Origin: Prochlorococcus sp. scB241_528O2
GTDB lineage: Bacteria > Cyanobacteriota > Cyanobacteriia > PCC-6307 > Cyanobiaceae
Direction: 5' to 3'
DNA length: 64,000 nt
Assembly: GCA_000634115.1 (NCBI GenBank)
Contig: JFLJ01000108.1
Span: 1 to 64,000 of the forward strand
Of the stretch, positions 1 through 10,883 are shown piece by piece; the stretch's first letter is position 1, and every line of letters starts with the position of its first letter. A model generated the notes under the pieces. The model searched no databases. It saw nothing but the letters and a program-made list of their open reading frames with translations, and was not told the DNA's origin. Position numbers and translations under genes: made by a program.

Positions 1-1188
<1,188 letters not shown>

Positions 1189-1202
1189 ACCAGATTAAAA
1201 AA

Positions 1203-1227
1203 TTGAGGAGATTCTTTTTCTCCTCAA
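1203..1227 (+). promoter_or_regulatory. Intercistronic hairpin between cbbL and cbbS
   Basis: TTGAGGAGA-ttctttt-TCTCCTCAA: perfect 9-bp stem, 7-nt loop, no following T-tract. Confidence 0.65.
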
Positions 1228-1281
1228 ACTTCTACAAATCTCGTTTTATTACGGGTAATAACATTCACATTTAAATTAATT

Positions 1282-1623
1282 ATGCCTTTCCAGAGCACAG
1301 TAGGCGACTATCAAACAGTTGCAACCCTGGAAACATTCGGTTTCTTACCACCGATGACCCAGGAAGAAATATATGATCAAATTGCATACATAATTGCTCA
1401 AGGCTGGAGTCCTGTTATTGAGCATGTTCACCCTAGTGGAAGTATGCAAACTTATTGGTCTTATTGGAAACTCCCATTCTTTGGGGAAAAAGATCTTAAC
1501 TTGATTGTAAGTGAATTAGAGGCGTGTCATAGAGCATACCCTGATCACCATGTAAGAATAATCGGTTACGATGCTTACACCCAAAGCCAAGGAACAGCTT
1601 TCGTAGTTTTCCAAGGACGCTAA
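1282..1623 (+). CDS. cbbS: RuBisCO small subunit
   Basis: 113 aa MPFQSTVGDYQTVATLETFGFLPPMTQEEIYDQIAYIIAQGWSPVIEHV...; directly downstream of cbbL. Confidence 0.97.
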   Translation: MPFQSTVGDYQTVATLETFGFLPPMTQEEIYDQIAYIIAQGWSPVIEHVHPSGSMQTYWSYWKLPFFGEKDLNLIVSELEACHRAYPDHHVRIIGYDAYTQSQGTAFVVFQGR

Positions 1624-1645
1624 ATCTACTTTATGTAGTAAATAT

Positions 1646-1677
1646 CTTTCTCCAAAAAAATTTGGAGAAAGTTTTTT
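1646..1677 (+). terminator. Rho-independent-type terminator/attenuator between cbbS and csoS2
   Basis: CTTTCTCCAAA-aaaa-TTTGGAGAAAG followed by TTTTTT: perfect 11-bp stem. Confidence 0.75.
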
Positions 1678-1713
1678 AAAAGATTTTTTAAAAGAGTTTT
1701 AAATTTGAAGATT

Positions 1714-4014
1714 ATGTCAAAAAAAACCAGTAGAGAGATTGCACTAGAAAGAAGAAAGGCGATGAGTGATAGCGGCAAAAAAGCTTCTGCTTATTCTTCA
1801 ACTACTAAAGATAGAGTTCGATCTTCTCAAGACATACAGATTTCTGGGATTCAGTCTTCTCCTAATAATCAAAATATTACTAAACCCGCTACAAAACATA
1901 TTCCAAAAACTAAGTTTAATAGAAAGTCTTCTTCAACAACTTTATCTAGTAAAGAGTTAGTTATAGAGCGAAGAAAAGCAATGTCTACTCATGGAAAATC
2001 AGCTATATCTTCATCTGATAGAACCCGTACTGATGTTAAAAAAGAAATTCCTGTAAACGAAGTTAAATCTACTGCTGGTAAAAATCAAGAAGCTCAAAAT
2101 TCACATGATACAGAAACTAAAACACTAAAACCAAACGTTAAAAGAAGAATTAATCAGAAGAGAAAACCTATTGCTAATAAAAGTAGAGATATTGTTTTAG
2201 CGAGAAGAGAAGCTCAATCTAAGCATGGTAAATCAGCATCTAAACAAAATAATAGTGCAGCTTCTTTAGCTAGAAGGGGAGATCCAGATTTAAGTAGTAG
2301 AGAAATTTCTCAGAGAGTAAGAGAGCTAAGAAGTAAAACCGGTGCTACAGGTAGTAATAAAAGTAATGGTAAATGTAGACCATGTGGTCCAAATAAAAAT
2401 GGAGCCAAACAAAATATTGCTGATGCCAGTTGGAAAGTTGGCAAAAGTGAAACTGATTCAGGTCAAATAGTTACTGGAACACAAGCCAATAGATCTCTAA
2501 AAACTACAGGTAATGAAGCAAGTACATGTAGAACAGTTACTGGCACCCAATATATGGGAGCAGATGTGATTGATCAATTTTGCCAAGATAGACCAAGTTA
2601 TAAACAACCACTAAGATCTACTGTTACCTCAACAACATCAGGTAATAAAGTAACGGGGAATGAAGTTGGTAGATCTGAGAGGGTCACAGGGGATGAGCCA
2701 GGAACTTGTAAAAACCTAACAGGTACCGAATATGTATCTGCTAATCAATCGCAGAAGTATTGTGGTGATGTTCCAAAAAATCCCTCAAAGGTTAAACATA
2801 GTACTACAACTGATGGGTTAAAAGTCTCTGGATCGCTTCCTGGTAGATCAACCCTAGTTACTGGAGATGAATCAGGTTCTGGACATCAATTAACTGGAGA
2901 TCAATATCTTGGCTCTGAGCTAAATCCAAAAGGCAAAGCATTCGAAAAAGTTGGTATTTACAACACTCTTAATGGGAATAATTTAACTGGTACGGGGGTA
3001 GGAAGATCAGATCATATGACAGGCAATGAACATGGTAGTTGCAAAAATATAACTGGTGATGAGTACATAGGATCTCAACAATATGAGAAGTTTTGCGGTT
3101 CAAAACCAAAACCAGAAGCTAGGAAAGTAGGTTTAAGCCTTTCATCAAAGTCTAATTTGATAAGTGGCACTATGACGGGAAGATCAAAAAGCGTGACTGG
3201 AGATGAACCTGGTTCATGCAAAGTATTAACAGGAACACCATACGCTGGGTTAGATCAGATCAATGAGAATTGTTCTACTGAGATTTCTGAAGATATGAAA
3301 TCCCGAGCGACAGTTAATTCTGGAAATAATTCAAATGCCAGACTTACAGGCCAACAACCAGGTATTGGTGGTGTAATGACTGGGGCTAAGAAAGGTGCTT
3401 GTAAGAATTTAACAGGGACTCCATATGTTGGTGGAGATCAGTTCTCAAATGCTTGCGATAATCCTCCAAATGATACAGCCTATGCAAATCAGGAAAAGTC
3501 AGCAGGAAATTCTTGGAAAGATTTCTCAGTTAAGTCACCATCAAGAGATAAATATACAGAAAAAAATACCCAAGGTGTTACTGGTAATGAATATGAAAAT
3601 GGTTCAAAGATAACTGGACCTTTTGATATGGCAGTAGATAAGGTAACTGGAACTGAACGATTTAGATTTGAGCCAAACAAAAATATTACTTATAAACAAA
3701 AAATGCAAATTGAAGAGACCGAACGTGCTGCAAAGACACCAGAAAAAAGAGTCGCATCTAGAATTACTGGTGAAGGACAATCAGTGGGAAACGTAACTGG
3801 CGATGATTGGGATCGTGGTGATAAGGTAACAGGTACAGAGGGAGCTTCTTCTAGGAAGAGAAATCCATCAAGAGCAGGATTCATGAGTGCAATGCCACCT
3901 TTAGAAGTTAAAAGAAATGAGGAAACAGAAAAACCAGATTTCTTAATAACTGGATCTAGTGGGAATACTCGTGAAGGACAACTTGTTACCTTTTCAGGTG
4001 GTGCAAGAGGTTAA
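1714..4014 (+). CDS. csoS2: Carboxysome assembly protein CsoS2
   Basis: N-terminal [S]xEIxxxRRxAxSxxGKxA repeats and six middle-region VTG/LTG repeats; operon context. ATG at 1714; upstream in-frame TTG at 1705 is an alternative start. Confidence 0.95.
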   Translation: MSKKTSREIALERRKAMSDSGKKASAYSSTTKDRVRSSQDIQISGIQSSPNNQNITKPATKHIPKTKFNRKSSSTTLSSKELVIERRKAMSTHGKSAISSSDRTRTDVKKEIPVNEVKSTAGKNQEAQNSHDTETKTLKPNVKRRINQKRKPIANKSRDIVLARREAQSKHGKSASKQNNSAASLARRGDPDLSSREISQRVRELRSKTGATGSNKSNGKCRPCGPNKNGAKQNIADASWKVGKSETDSGQIVTGTQANRSLKTTGNEASTCRTVTGTQYMGADVIDQFCQDRPSYKQPLRSTVTSTTSGNKVTGNEVGRSERVTGDEPGTCKNLTGTEYVSANQSQKYCGDVPKNPSKVKHSTTTDGLKVSGSLPGRSTLVTGDESGSGHQLTGDQYLGSELNPKGKAFEKVGIYNTLNGNNLTGTGVGRSDHMTGNEHGSCKNITGDEYIGSQQYEKFCGSKPKPEARKVGLSLSSKSNLISGTMTGRSKSVTGDEPGSCKVLTGTPYAGLDQINENCSTEISEDMKSRATVNSGNNSNARLTGQQPGIGGVMTGAKKGACKNLTGTPYVGGDQFSNACDNPPNDTAYANQEKSAGNSWKDFSVKSPSRDKYTEKNTQGVTGNEYENGSKITGPFDMAVDKVTGTERFRFEPNKNITYKQKMQIEETERAAKTPEKRVASRITGEGQSVGNVTGDDWDRGDKVTGTEGASSRKRNPSRAGFMSAMPPLEVKRNEETEKPDFLITGSSGNTREGQLVTFSGGARG

Positions 4015-4021
4015 ATAAATA

Positions 4022-5551
4022 ATGCCTTTAAGAGGACTGGCTAAAGCCAAGAACTACACATTGGGGCCTACAGCTCCAATGAAAACTTTTACGGAAAATA
4101 TTCATAGACAAACTAAAGAATCAAATAACTTAAGAAATTCTGGAAAGTCTCATAAATTAACTAATAATATCCAAAATGAAAATCTATATAGGTATGAAAG
4201 CAAAATAAAAAGTGATTTTGACAAAATTGTTCCAACTCTAAAGGAAATTGCTCAAATACAACATCATGAAGATTTTATAAATACAGCTCAGGCAATATCA
4301 AAGAAAAATTTAGGAATAGATCTTCCTCTTCATGTATTAGATAAATCTTGGGTTAAACCTCTTGATATGAGAGCTCTATACGCATGGTGTGCTTTCAAAC
4401 AACATGATAAACTTAGTGACAATTTTTTTAACAATGATCCTCTTGAAGGTGCTTCTGGAAGTAAATGTGCTGAATACTTTGAAAATTTTCTTTTAGATTG
4501 TGGAATACATTTACTTGATATAACCCCTTGTTCAGATGGGAGATTAGCTCATTCAGTCGCATATGTAATGAGAATACCTTTTAGTTCAGTAAGAAGAAGA
4601 TCCCATGCTGGTGCAATGTTTGATATTGAAAATACAGTAAATCGATGGGTGAAAACTGAACATAAAAGATATAGGGAGAATATCCCTAATGAAGCTCACA
4701 AAGATACTCGATACTTAAAAGTGGTAACTTATCATTTTAGTTCTGTAGACCCTTTGCATCAGGGATGCGCAGCTCATGGGAGTAATGATCAGTTGGCTGC
4801 AGAGGAAGGTAGAAAAAAACTATATGCTTTTAAAGAGGCTGTAGAAAATAGTTTTTGCTGCGGAGCTTCCGTGGACTTATTATTAATTGGACTTGATACA
4901 GACACTGATTCATTAAAAATACATTTATCAACTAGCGATGGCAATATAGATTTAGAAAAAACTATTTCTACTTTAGAAATTTATAATTCAACAATAAATT
5001 TTTCAAAAGAGGATGCAGAGAGCGAAATTTGTCAGACAATTTCTAATCAATCTTCAAAAGATAAACTCCATGGAATAGAAAAATTTATCTATAAATTAAT
5101 TGTCAATAATATTTCTCAAATTGATTATGTGAAGAATTTTTATAATGGTTCTTATGAAGATATTGGTCATGCAGAAAGGTTTATTGGAGTTGGTATAGGT
5201 TTCAAAGAAGTACATCTCAGAAATTTAACTTATTTTTCTCATTTAGATACGGTTGAAGAAGGGGCTCCAGATTTAGATGTAGGAGTGAAGATTTTTACTG
5301 GATTAAATGTTTCTCAAGATTTACCTATTCCAGTTGTAATAAGATTTGATTACTCTGGAAAAGTACCTGGTGCAAAAGAGAGAGCAATAAAAGATTGTGA
5401 AAGAGTTAATAATGCGATATCAATTAGATATAAAAATTTAGTTGATCAGGGTTTGTTACATACTTGCTCTACTATTAGAGATAGGGATAACATTCATTCC
5501 GCCCAAATTATTGGAATGTCTTTAGATAAAAAAACAGAGGAGGCTCACTAG
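4022..5551 (+). CDS. csoSCA: Carboxysomal carbonic anhydrase CsoSCA (CsoS3)
   Basis: 509 aa; contains CSDGRLAHSVAYVMRIP and H..GCAAHGSND zinc-site-type segments; position between csoS2 and csoS4A. Confidence 0.95.
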   Translation: MPLRGLAKAKNYTLGPTAPMKTFTENIHRQTKESNNLRNSGKSHKLTNNIQNENLYRYESKIKSDFDKIVPTLKEIAQIQHHEDFINTAQAISKKNLGIDLPLHVLDKSWVKPLDMRALYAWCAFKQHDKLSDNFFNNDPLEGASGSKCAEYFENFLLDCGIHLLDITPCSDGRLAHSVAYVMRIPFSSVRRRSHAGAMFDIENTVNRWVKTEHKRYRENIPNEAHKDTRYLKVVTYHFSSVDPLHQGCAAHGSNDQLAAEEGRKKLYAFKEAVENSFCCGASVDLLLIGLDTDTDSLKIHLSTSDGNIDLEKTISTLEIYNSTINFSKEDAESEICQTISNQSSKDKLHGIEKFIYKLIVNNISQIDYVKNFYNGSYEDIGHAERFIGVGIGFKEVHLRNLTYFSHLDTVEEGAPDLDVGVKIFTGLNVSQDLPIPVVIRFDYSGKVPGAKERAIKDCERVNNAISIRYKNLVDQGLLHTCSTIRDRDNIHSAQIIGMSLDKKTEEAH

Positions 5552-5553
5552 TT

Positions 5554-5811
5554 ATGTTGATTTGTAAGGTTGTAAAACCGCTTGTATCTACAAATAGGAT
5601 TCCTGGTTTTGAACATAAACATCTTCAGGTTGTTTTGGATGGATCCTCAAGTAAGGTTGCAGTAGATGCTGTTGGCTGTAAGCCAGGAGATTGGGTTATA
5701 TGTGTTGGAAGTTCTGCTGCTAGAGAAGCTGCAGGAAGCAAATCTTATCCAAGTGATTTAACGATTGTTGGAATAATAGATCATTGGGATCCTGATAATT
5801 CGAAAAACTAG
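5554..5811 (+). CDS. csoS4A: Carboxysome vertex pentamer protein CsoS4A
   Basis: 85 aa CcmL/EutN-type sequence MLICKVVKPLVSTNRIPGFEHKHLQVV...; operon order. Confidence 0.95.
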   Translation: MLICKVVKPLVSTNRIPGFEHKHLQVVLDGSSSKVAVDAVGCKPGDWVICVGSSAAREAAGSKSYPSDLTIVGIIDHWDPDNSKN

Positions 5812-5824
5812 GAGGATAGAAATC

Positions 5825-6073
5825 TTGGAAATCATGAAGGTATTAGGAAGAATGGTATGTACTCAAAGAGTCGCTGGACTAGGCCATATGAATTTACGAA
5901 TTTTAGAAAATAATAAGGGGAAGAAGTTAGTTGCTGTTGATCCTGTTGGTGCTAGAGAAGGTAACTGGGTTTTTACAGCTAGTGGTTCAGCTGCGAGATT
6001 TGCATGCCCTAATCCAGAAGTTCAAACCGATTTAACAATTGGAGGTATTATTGATTACTGGGAGAGTGATTAA
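5825..6073 (+). CDS. csoS4B: Carboxysome vertex pentamer protein CsoS4B
   Basis: 82 aa CcmL/EutN-type paralogue following csoS4A; possible upstream TTG start. Confidence 0.94.
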   Translation: MEIMKVLGRMVCTQRVAGLGHMNLRILENNKGKKLVAVDPVGAREGNWVFTASGSAARFACPNPEVQTDLTIGGIIDYWESD

Positions 6074-6088
6074 AGTTTTTAACTTAAA

Positions 6089-6108
6089 AAAGTTTCATGA
6101 GAAACTTT
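6089..6108 (-). terminator. Terminator-like hairpin, best T-tract on the minus strand
   Basis: Plus strand AAAGTTTC-atga-GAAACTTT preceded by AAA; read on the minus strand the stem is followed by TTT, extending the U-run to six. Confidence 0.45.
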
Positions 6109-6148
6109 GCTGATTGTATAGTGTAATAAGTCTTGAAAAAAGAATTTA

Positions 6149-6388
6149 ATGTGGAATGAAAGAGAATCACCTTTGAGGATCGAAAAAAGATTTGAATTTG
6201 AGGAATACTCAAAAATTAGTACTTTCATTGAGAAAATTGAGGAATTATGTAAAGAAAAGGATATCTATCCTAATATCAGCTTCGGTAAGAATTTTGTTAG
6301 TATTTCGGTGTTCTTAGATAATAAAAAAATATCCAATAAGGAAAAAGATTTTTCAAAGGATATAGATAAATTTTATTTAGAAGATTAA
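6149..6388 (+). CDS. Pterin-4a-carbinolamine-dehydratase-like protein, probable alpha-carboxysome RuBisCO assembly factor (acRAF-like)
   Basis: 79 aa IEKRFEFEEYSKISTFIEKIEELCKEKDIYPNISF... resembles the PCD fold pattern; location immediately after the cso genes. Confidence 0.75.
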   Translation: MWNERESPLRIEKRFEFEEYSKISTFIEKIEELCKEKDIYPNISFGKNFVSISVFLDNKKISNKEKDFSKDIDKFYLED

Positions 6389-6394
6389 TCCTTT

Positions 6395-6622
6395 TTAATA
6401 ATTATTGGGATTAGCAATATCTCTTTTAATTAAAGCCATTAAATATTTAGGGGCTTTATATCTTCCTGGTAGACATCTATTTAAAGTTTCAAGATGACCC
6501 CAACATACTGTCTTTTCTATATCTTTAACTGAGTTGCCTTTCAAAATTAATAGTCTAAGAGCTTTACAAAATAAAGGATAGCCTGCTTCTAATTCATCTA
6601 TATTGAGCTTTGCTGTTGACAT
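6395..6622 (-). CDS. DUF3136-family small cyanobacterial protein
   Basis: MSTAKLNIDELEAGYPLFCKALRLLILKGNSVKDIEKTVCWGHLETLNRCLPGRYKAPKYL; recalled as DUF3136-like. ORF can extend to 6643. Confidence 0.7.
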   Translation of the reverse strand: MSTAKLNIDELEAGYPLFCKALRLLILKGNSVKDIEKTVCWGHLETLNRCLPGRYKAPKYLMALIKRDIANPNNY

Positions 6623-6707
6623 AGACCAAATAGGAATTACCAAATATTAATCTATACAAATATGGTGCAAAGTTGAATCATATTTCAAATTTCTCAATAA
6701 ATAGAAA

Positions 6708-7100
6708 TTAATCTAGAAATGCTACACAATCTATTTCAACTAAAACTCCTTTGGGTAGAGATGAAACCTCTACACAGGCCCTTGCAGGAGGATTTTCTAT
6801 GTTGAAAAAGTCACTATATATATTATTTACAATTTGAAAATTACTTAGATCGGTTAAGTATATAGTTGTTTTCACAACATCCTCAATATTCGCTCCACCA
6901 GCTTTTAGAACAGCTGAGAGATTTTTTAAAACTTGAATAGTTTCCTTCTCGATATCACCTAAACATGTAATTTCATTTAAAGCTGGATCTATAGCAATTT
7001 GGCCAGAACAATAAATAAAATCCCCAGCTTTTATTGCTTGATTATAAGGTCCGACTGGATCTGGAGCATTAGATGTTTTAATGACTTGCTTTGGGGACAT
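6708..7100 (-). CDS. RidA/YjgF/Rid family reactive intermediate deaminase
   Basis: 130 aa with SNAPDPVGPYNQAIKAGDFIYCSGQIA and NPPARACVEVSSLPKGVLVEIDCVAF signature regions. Confidence 0.94.
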   Translation of the reverse strand: MSPKQVIKTSNAPDPVGPYNQAIKAGDFIYCSGQIAIDPALNEITCLGDIEKETIQVLKNLSAVLKAGGANIEDVVKTTIYLTDLSNFQIVNNIYSDFFNIENPPARACVEVSSLPKGVLVEIDCVAFLD

Positions 7101-7124
7101 TTGTTTAAGATAATACCTATCTAT

Positions 7125-7865
7125 TTAAACCCATAAATCTTTATTTGCTCTTAAATAAGTAAATTCTTTTAAATTTTTTGCTCTTAAAAAAAGGTTGATT
7201 TTCATTTCTTCTTCTAGAAAAAATGGAATTGTCAATTCATTAAGAGAAAGTTTTTTTTCAACTTGCAAAAGTTTATTTTTTATATTTTGATCTTTGGGCT
7301 TGAGATTCAATGCCCACAATAGATTTGATTTGGTATATTCATGAGCACAATAAATTAGTGTATTTGGTGGTAATGACTTTATTCTTTCTAAAGAAGAGTA
7401 CATTTGTTCATAAGTTCCTTCAAAAATTCTTCCACAGCCACCTGAAAATAATGTGTCACCAATAAAGAGAACAGGATTTTTGCCATTCAAAAAGAAGGCG
7501 ATATGTGAGCTTGTATGCCCTAATACTTCAATTATCTTTACTTCTTCACCTAAAATATTTAAAGTTTCTCCATCCTTTACAGATATATTTTGAAAAGGTA
7601 TTCTCTTTTTTTCTTTGCAAGAAGCGATCACCTTAACATTTGGCCATCTTTTAATAAGATTTTTCGTTCCTCCAATATGATCTGAATGATGATGCGTTTG
7701 CAAAATAGCTTTTAATTGAAAATTGTTTTCATCTATATAACTTATTACTGGTTCATGTACAGATGGGTCTATAACTACTACTGATTTATCTTTTTCCCAC
7801 AACCAAATGACATTATCACTTAAAACTCTTAGTCCTATTATATTTTGAGCTTTATTAAAATCCAT
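7125..7865 (-). CDS. gloB: Hydroxyacylglutathione hydrolase (glyoxalase II)
   Basis: Metallo-beta-lactamase motif [36 protein letters not shown] at 7865 chosen because the longer ORF (to 8036) overlaps hisG. Confidence 0.9.
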   Translation of the reverse strand: MDFNKAQNIIGLRVLSDNVIWLWEKDKSVVVIDPSVHEPVISYIDENNFQLKAILQTHHHSDHIGGTKNLIKRWPNVKVIASCKEKKRIPFQNISVKDGETLNILGEEVKIIEVLGHTSSHIAFFLNGKNPVLFIGDTLFSGGCGRIFEGTYEQMYSSLERIKSLPPNTLIYCAHEYTKSNLLWALNLKPKDQNIKNKLLQVEKKLSLNELTIPFFLEEEMKINLFLRAKNLKEFTYLRANKDLWV

Positions 7866-7905
7866 TGTTGAATTAGAATTAAGAATCCTTGGGAAAAATT
7901 GATCT

Positions 7906-8544
7906 ATGTTTACTATAGCTTTACCAAAAGGAGCTCTGTTAGAAGATTCAATTTCAATTTTTAAAAAAGCTGGGTTGGATTTCTCTGATGCTTTGGAAGA
8001 AAATAATAGATCATTAACCTTTGAATCAAATTGCAAACGGGCTAAAGCTTTATTGGTAAGAAATGGGGATGTTCCTGCTTATGTTAGTTATGGACAGGCT
8101 GATTTGGGTATTGTTGGATATGACGTATTACTAGAATCTGAACTAAAAGTTGCAAAATTACTTGATTTGGGATTTGGGGGCTGTCATATGTCATTGGCGG
8201 TTAAGAAAAATAGTAATTATTCAAAACCAACTGATCTGCCTGTTAATTGTAAAGTAGCGAGTAAATTTACAAAAACTGCAAGATCGTATTTTGATGAATT
8301 AAATATACCTGTAGAGATAGTCCATTTGACAGGATCAGTTGAACTTGGTCCTATAACAGGTATGGCAGAAGCGATAGTCGATTTAGTGGCAACAGGCAAG
8401 ACTCTTAAAGAGAATGGTTTAATTAAAATAGATGATCTTTTTTACTCGACTGCAAGACTAATTGGAAATCCTTTATCTATGAGGTTAGATGATAATCATC
8501 TCAGAGATACAATTTTATCAATAGAATCAATTAATGCTCTTTAG
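7906..8544 (+). CDS. hisG: ATP phosphoribosyltransferase, short form
   Basis: 212 aa [24 protein letters not shown]...; [32 protein letters not shown]. Confidence 0.95.
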   Translation: MFTIALPKGALLEDSISIFKKAGLDFSDALEENNRSLTFESNCKRAKALLVRNGDVPAYVSYGQADLGIVGYDVLLESELKVAKLLDLGFGGCHMSLAVKKNSNYSKPTDLPVNCKVASKFTKTARSYFDELNIPVEIVHLTGSVELGPITGMAEAIVDLVATGKTLKENGLIKIDDLFYSTARLIGNPLSMRLDDNHLRDTILSIESINAL

Positions 8545-8556
8545 AAGATTAGCTAA

Positions 8557-10353
8557 ATGTTTTTTAATGATTTCAAAAGGATTAAAAAGTTAGGTAAATT
8601 TTTAACTAGAGATAAAAAAACAATCTATTTGATCTTAATAGTTTTGTTACCTGTGTCTTTTGCTGGAGCTATTCAACCATTACTTGTAGGTCAAGCAATT
8701 ACTATTCTTAAAAACGAAAGTACAGATGTTTGGCTAAGTAAAACTTTCTTTGGACAGTCAATAAACACAATTATCTTAACTTTATTTGTAACTGTTCTAT
8801 TTAGGTTGGTTTTGCAAGGATACCAAACTTACAATATCCAAGCAGTGGGACAACGTTTGACAGCAAGGATAAGAAGAGAACTTTTTGATCATTCTATATC
8901 TTTGTCTCTTACATATCACGATAAAATGCCAGTAGGCAAACTACTAACGAGATTAACAAATGATGTTGATGCTTTAGCTGAAGTTTTTGGTAGTGGTGCA
9001 GTTGGAGTTATTGCTGACTTTGTCAGTCTGATAGTAATCTCTTTGACAATGCTATCAATTGATCGAGGACTTGCTATTTTATTGCTTATAACTCAAATCC
9101 CAGTATCATATTTCATTATTTGGCTTCAAAAACGTTATAGAAGGGCCAACTATCAAGTAAGAGAGGAGTTGTCTCAACTAAATTCTGATTTTCAAGAGAA
9201 TCTTCAAGGTCTTGAAGTCGTTCAGATGTTCAGAAGAGAGTCTTTTAATAGTGAGAAATTTTCTAATACTGGAAATGCTTACAAGAAAGCAGTAAATGGA
9301 ACGATATTTTATGACAGTAGTATTTCAGCATTTATAGAATGGATTTCGCTTGCCGCTGTTTCCTTGGTTTTAGCAGTTGGCGGATATCTTGTTACCTCTG
9401 GAAATATTGGTTTAGGAACATTAACAACTTTTATTTTATATTCCCAAAGACTTTTTGAACCTTTAAGACAGCTTGCAGAAAGATTTACTCAGATTCAAGG
9501 AGGGCTTACTGCTGTTGAGAGAATAAATGAATTATTGGATGAAGAAATTCAGATTAAAGACTCTATTATCGCAAAACATTTTTTAGAAGATACTCAGAAC
9601 AATAATAAGCAATTTAAGGGTAAAATTGAATTCAAGAATGTTAATTTCTCCTACAAAGATGGAGAACATATTTTAAAGGATTTATCCTTCTTGATTAATC
9701 CAGGAGAGCATGTAGCCTTTGTAGGCCCAACTGGTTCAGGCAAAACAACTATTATTAGATTGCTATGCAGATTGTATGAACCTCAATCAGGCCAAATTTT
9801 AATTGATGATATAGATATAAAGCATATACCTATCGCAGTACTCAGAGACATGTTGGGAATAGTTTTACAAGATACCTTTATCTTTAGTGGTAATGTTGCA
9901 GATAATTTGAAACTAAACGCAAATATAGACAATATTGAATTAGAAAATATTTGTAATGAATTGGGATTACAAAATTTGTTAGAAAAATTGCCAGAAGGAT
10001 TGAACACCTTTCTTAGAGAAAGAGGCGGGAATCTCTCTTCTGGAGAGAGGCAACTTCTTGCAGTAACCCGAGTGGCGATTAGAAATCCTGCTGTTTTGAT
10101 AATGGACGAAGCTACAGCTTTTATGGATCCTTCTACAGAAGCTACCTTACAGAGAGATCTTGAAAGAATTCTAAAAAACAGAACAGCATTAGTAATAGCT
10201 CACAGAATAGCAACCATTGAAAGTTCTGATAAGATCTTAGTTTTAAAAGGTGGATCTTTAATTGAGGAGGGAACACATAGTGAATTGAGATTGAGAAAGG
10301 GGCTATATTTTCAGCTTTCTGAACTTCAACAAAAAGGATTTGCGAATTTTTAA
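8557..10353 (+). CDS. ABC transporter, fused permease/ATPase (MdlB/MsbA type)
   Basis: Walker A GPTGSGKTT, signature NLSSGERQLLAV, Walker B VLIMDEATAFMD; N-terminal transmembrane domain. Confidence 0.95.
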   Translation: MFFNDFKRIKKLGKFLTRDKKTIYLILIVLLPVSFAGAIQPLLVGQAITILKNESTDVWLSKTFFGQSINTIILTLFVTVLFRLVLQGYQTYNIQAVGQRLTARIRRELFDHSISLSLTYHDKMPVGKLLTRLTNDVDALAEVFGSGAVGVIADFVSLIVISLTMLSIDRGLAILLLITQIPVSYFIIWLQKRYRRANYQVREELSQLNSDFQENLQGLEVVQMFRRESFNSEKFSNTGNAYKKAVNGTIFYDSSISAFIEWISLAAVSLVLAVGGYLVTSGNIGLGTLTTFILYSQRLFEPLRQLAERFTQIQGGLTAVERINELLDEEIQIKDSIIAKHFLEDTQNNNKQFKGKIEFKNVNFSYKDGEHILKDLSFLINPGEHVAFVGPTGSGKTTIIRLLCRLYEPQSGQILIDDIDIKHIPIAVLRDMLGIVLQDTFIFSGNVADNLKLNANIDNIELENICNELGLQNLLEKLPEGLNTFLRERGGNLSSGERQLLAVTRVAIRNPAVLIMDEATAFMDPSTEATLQRDLERILKNRTALVIAHRIATIESSDKILVLKGGSLIEEGTHSELRLRKGLYFQLSELQQKGFANF

Positions 10354-10883
10354 TGATTTTTAAAAACCAAGGTTCATCAATAAAAAAATCGAACACTATA
10401 TCTAAGGATGATCTTATAAATATCTATGGTTCATATTCTTATGAATTCACTCAAAAAAATAATGAAGAAATTTTTGTATGTAGTAAATGTAAAGAGTTAG
10501 ATTTAATAGAGCTAGATCAACTTTTGCAAACTGTAGGTTGGACCAGACGACCAATAAGGAGAGTTAAAAGAGCTTTGGAATTTAGTATTTTGGTGGTTGG
10601 GTTATGGCGTCATGACGATAAATTTCCTAGATTAGTAGGATTTGCAAGATGCACTGGTGATGGGATTCTAGAAGCAACAGTGTGGGATGTGGCTGTTAAT
10701 CCTGTATATCAAGGTCAAGGATTAGGTAAAGAATTAATGAAATATATTTTAAGAGAATTAAAAAATATTGGCATTTCAAAAGTCACCCTTTTTGCAGATG
10801 CGAAAGTAGTTACATTTTACAAAAGGCAAGGTTGGATATTAGAGCCAAGAGGTTCTAAATGCGCTTTTTGGTATGCAAATTAA
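10353..10883 (+). CDS. GNAT family N-acetyltransferase
   Basis: DVAVNPVYQGQGLGKELMKYILRELKN acetyl-CoA binding motif; start overlaps the ABC transporter stop (TAATG). Confidence 0.9.
   Translation: MIFKNQGSSIKKSNTISKDDLINIYGSYSYEFTQKNNEEIFVCSKCKELDLIELDQLLQTVGWTRRPIRRVKRALEFSILVVGLWRHDDKFPRLVGFARCTGDGILEATVWDVAVNPVYQGQGLGKELMKYILRELKNIGISKVTLFADAKVVTFYKRQGWILEPRGSKCAFWYAN

Noticed and set aside
1766-3884. Small ORFs overlapping csoS2 (1766-1960 +, 3425-3613 +, 3489-3680 -, 3690-3884 -)
   Set aside because: Shadow ORFs of a repetitive coding sequence.
7866-8036. N-terminal extension of the gloB ORF overlapping hisG
   Set aside because: Extension is antisense to conserved hisG codons; the ATG at 7865 gives a normal-length glyoxalase II.
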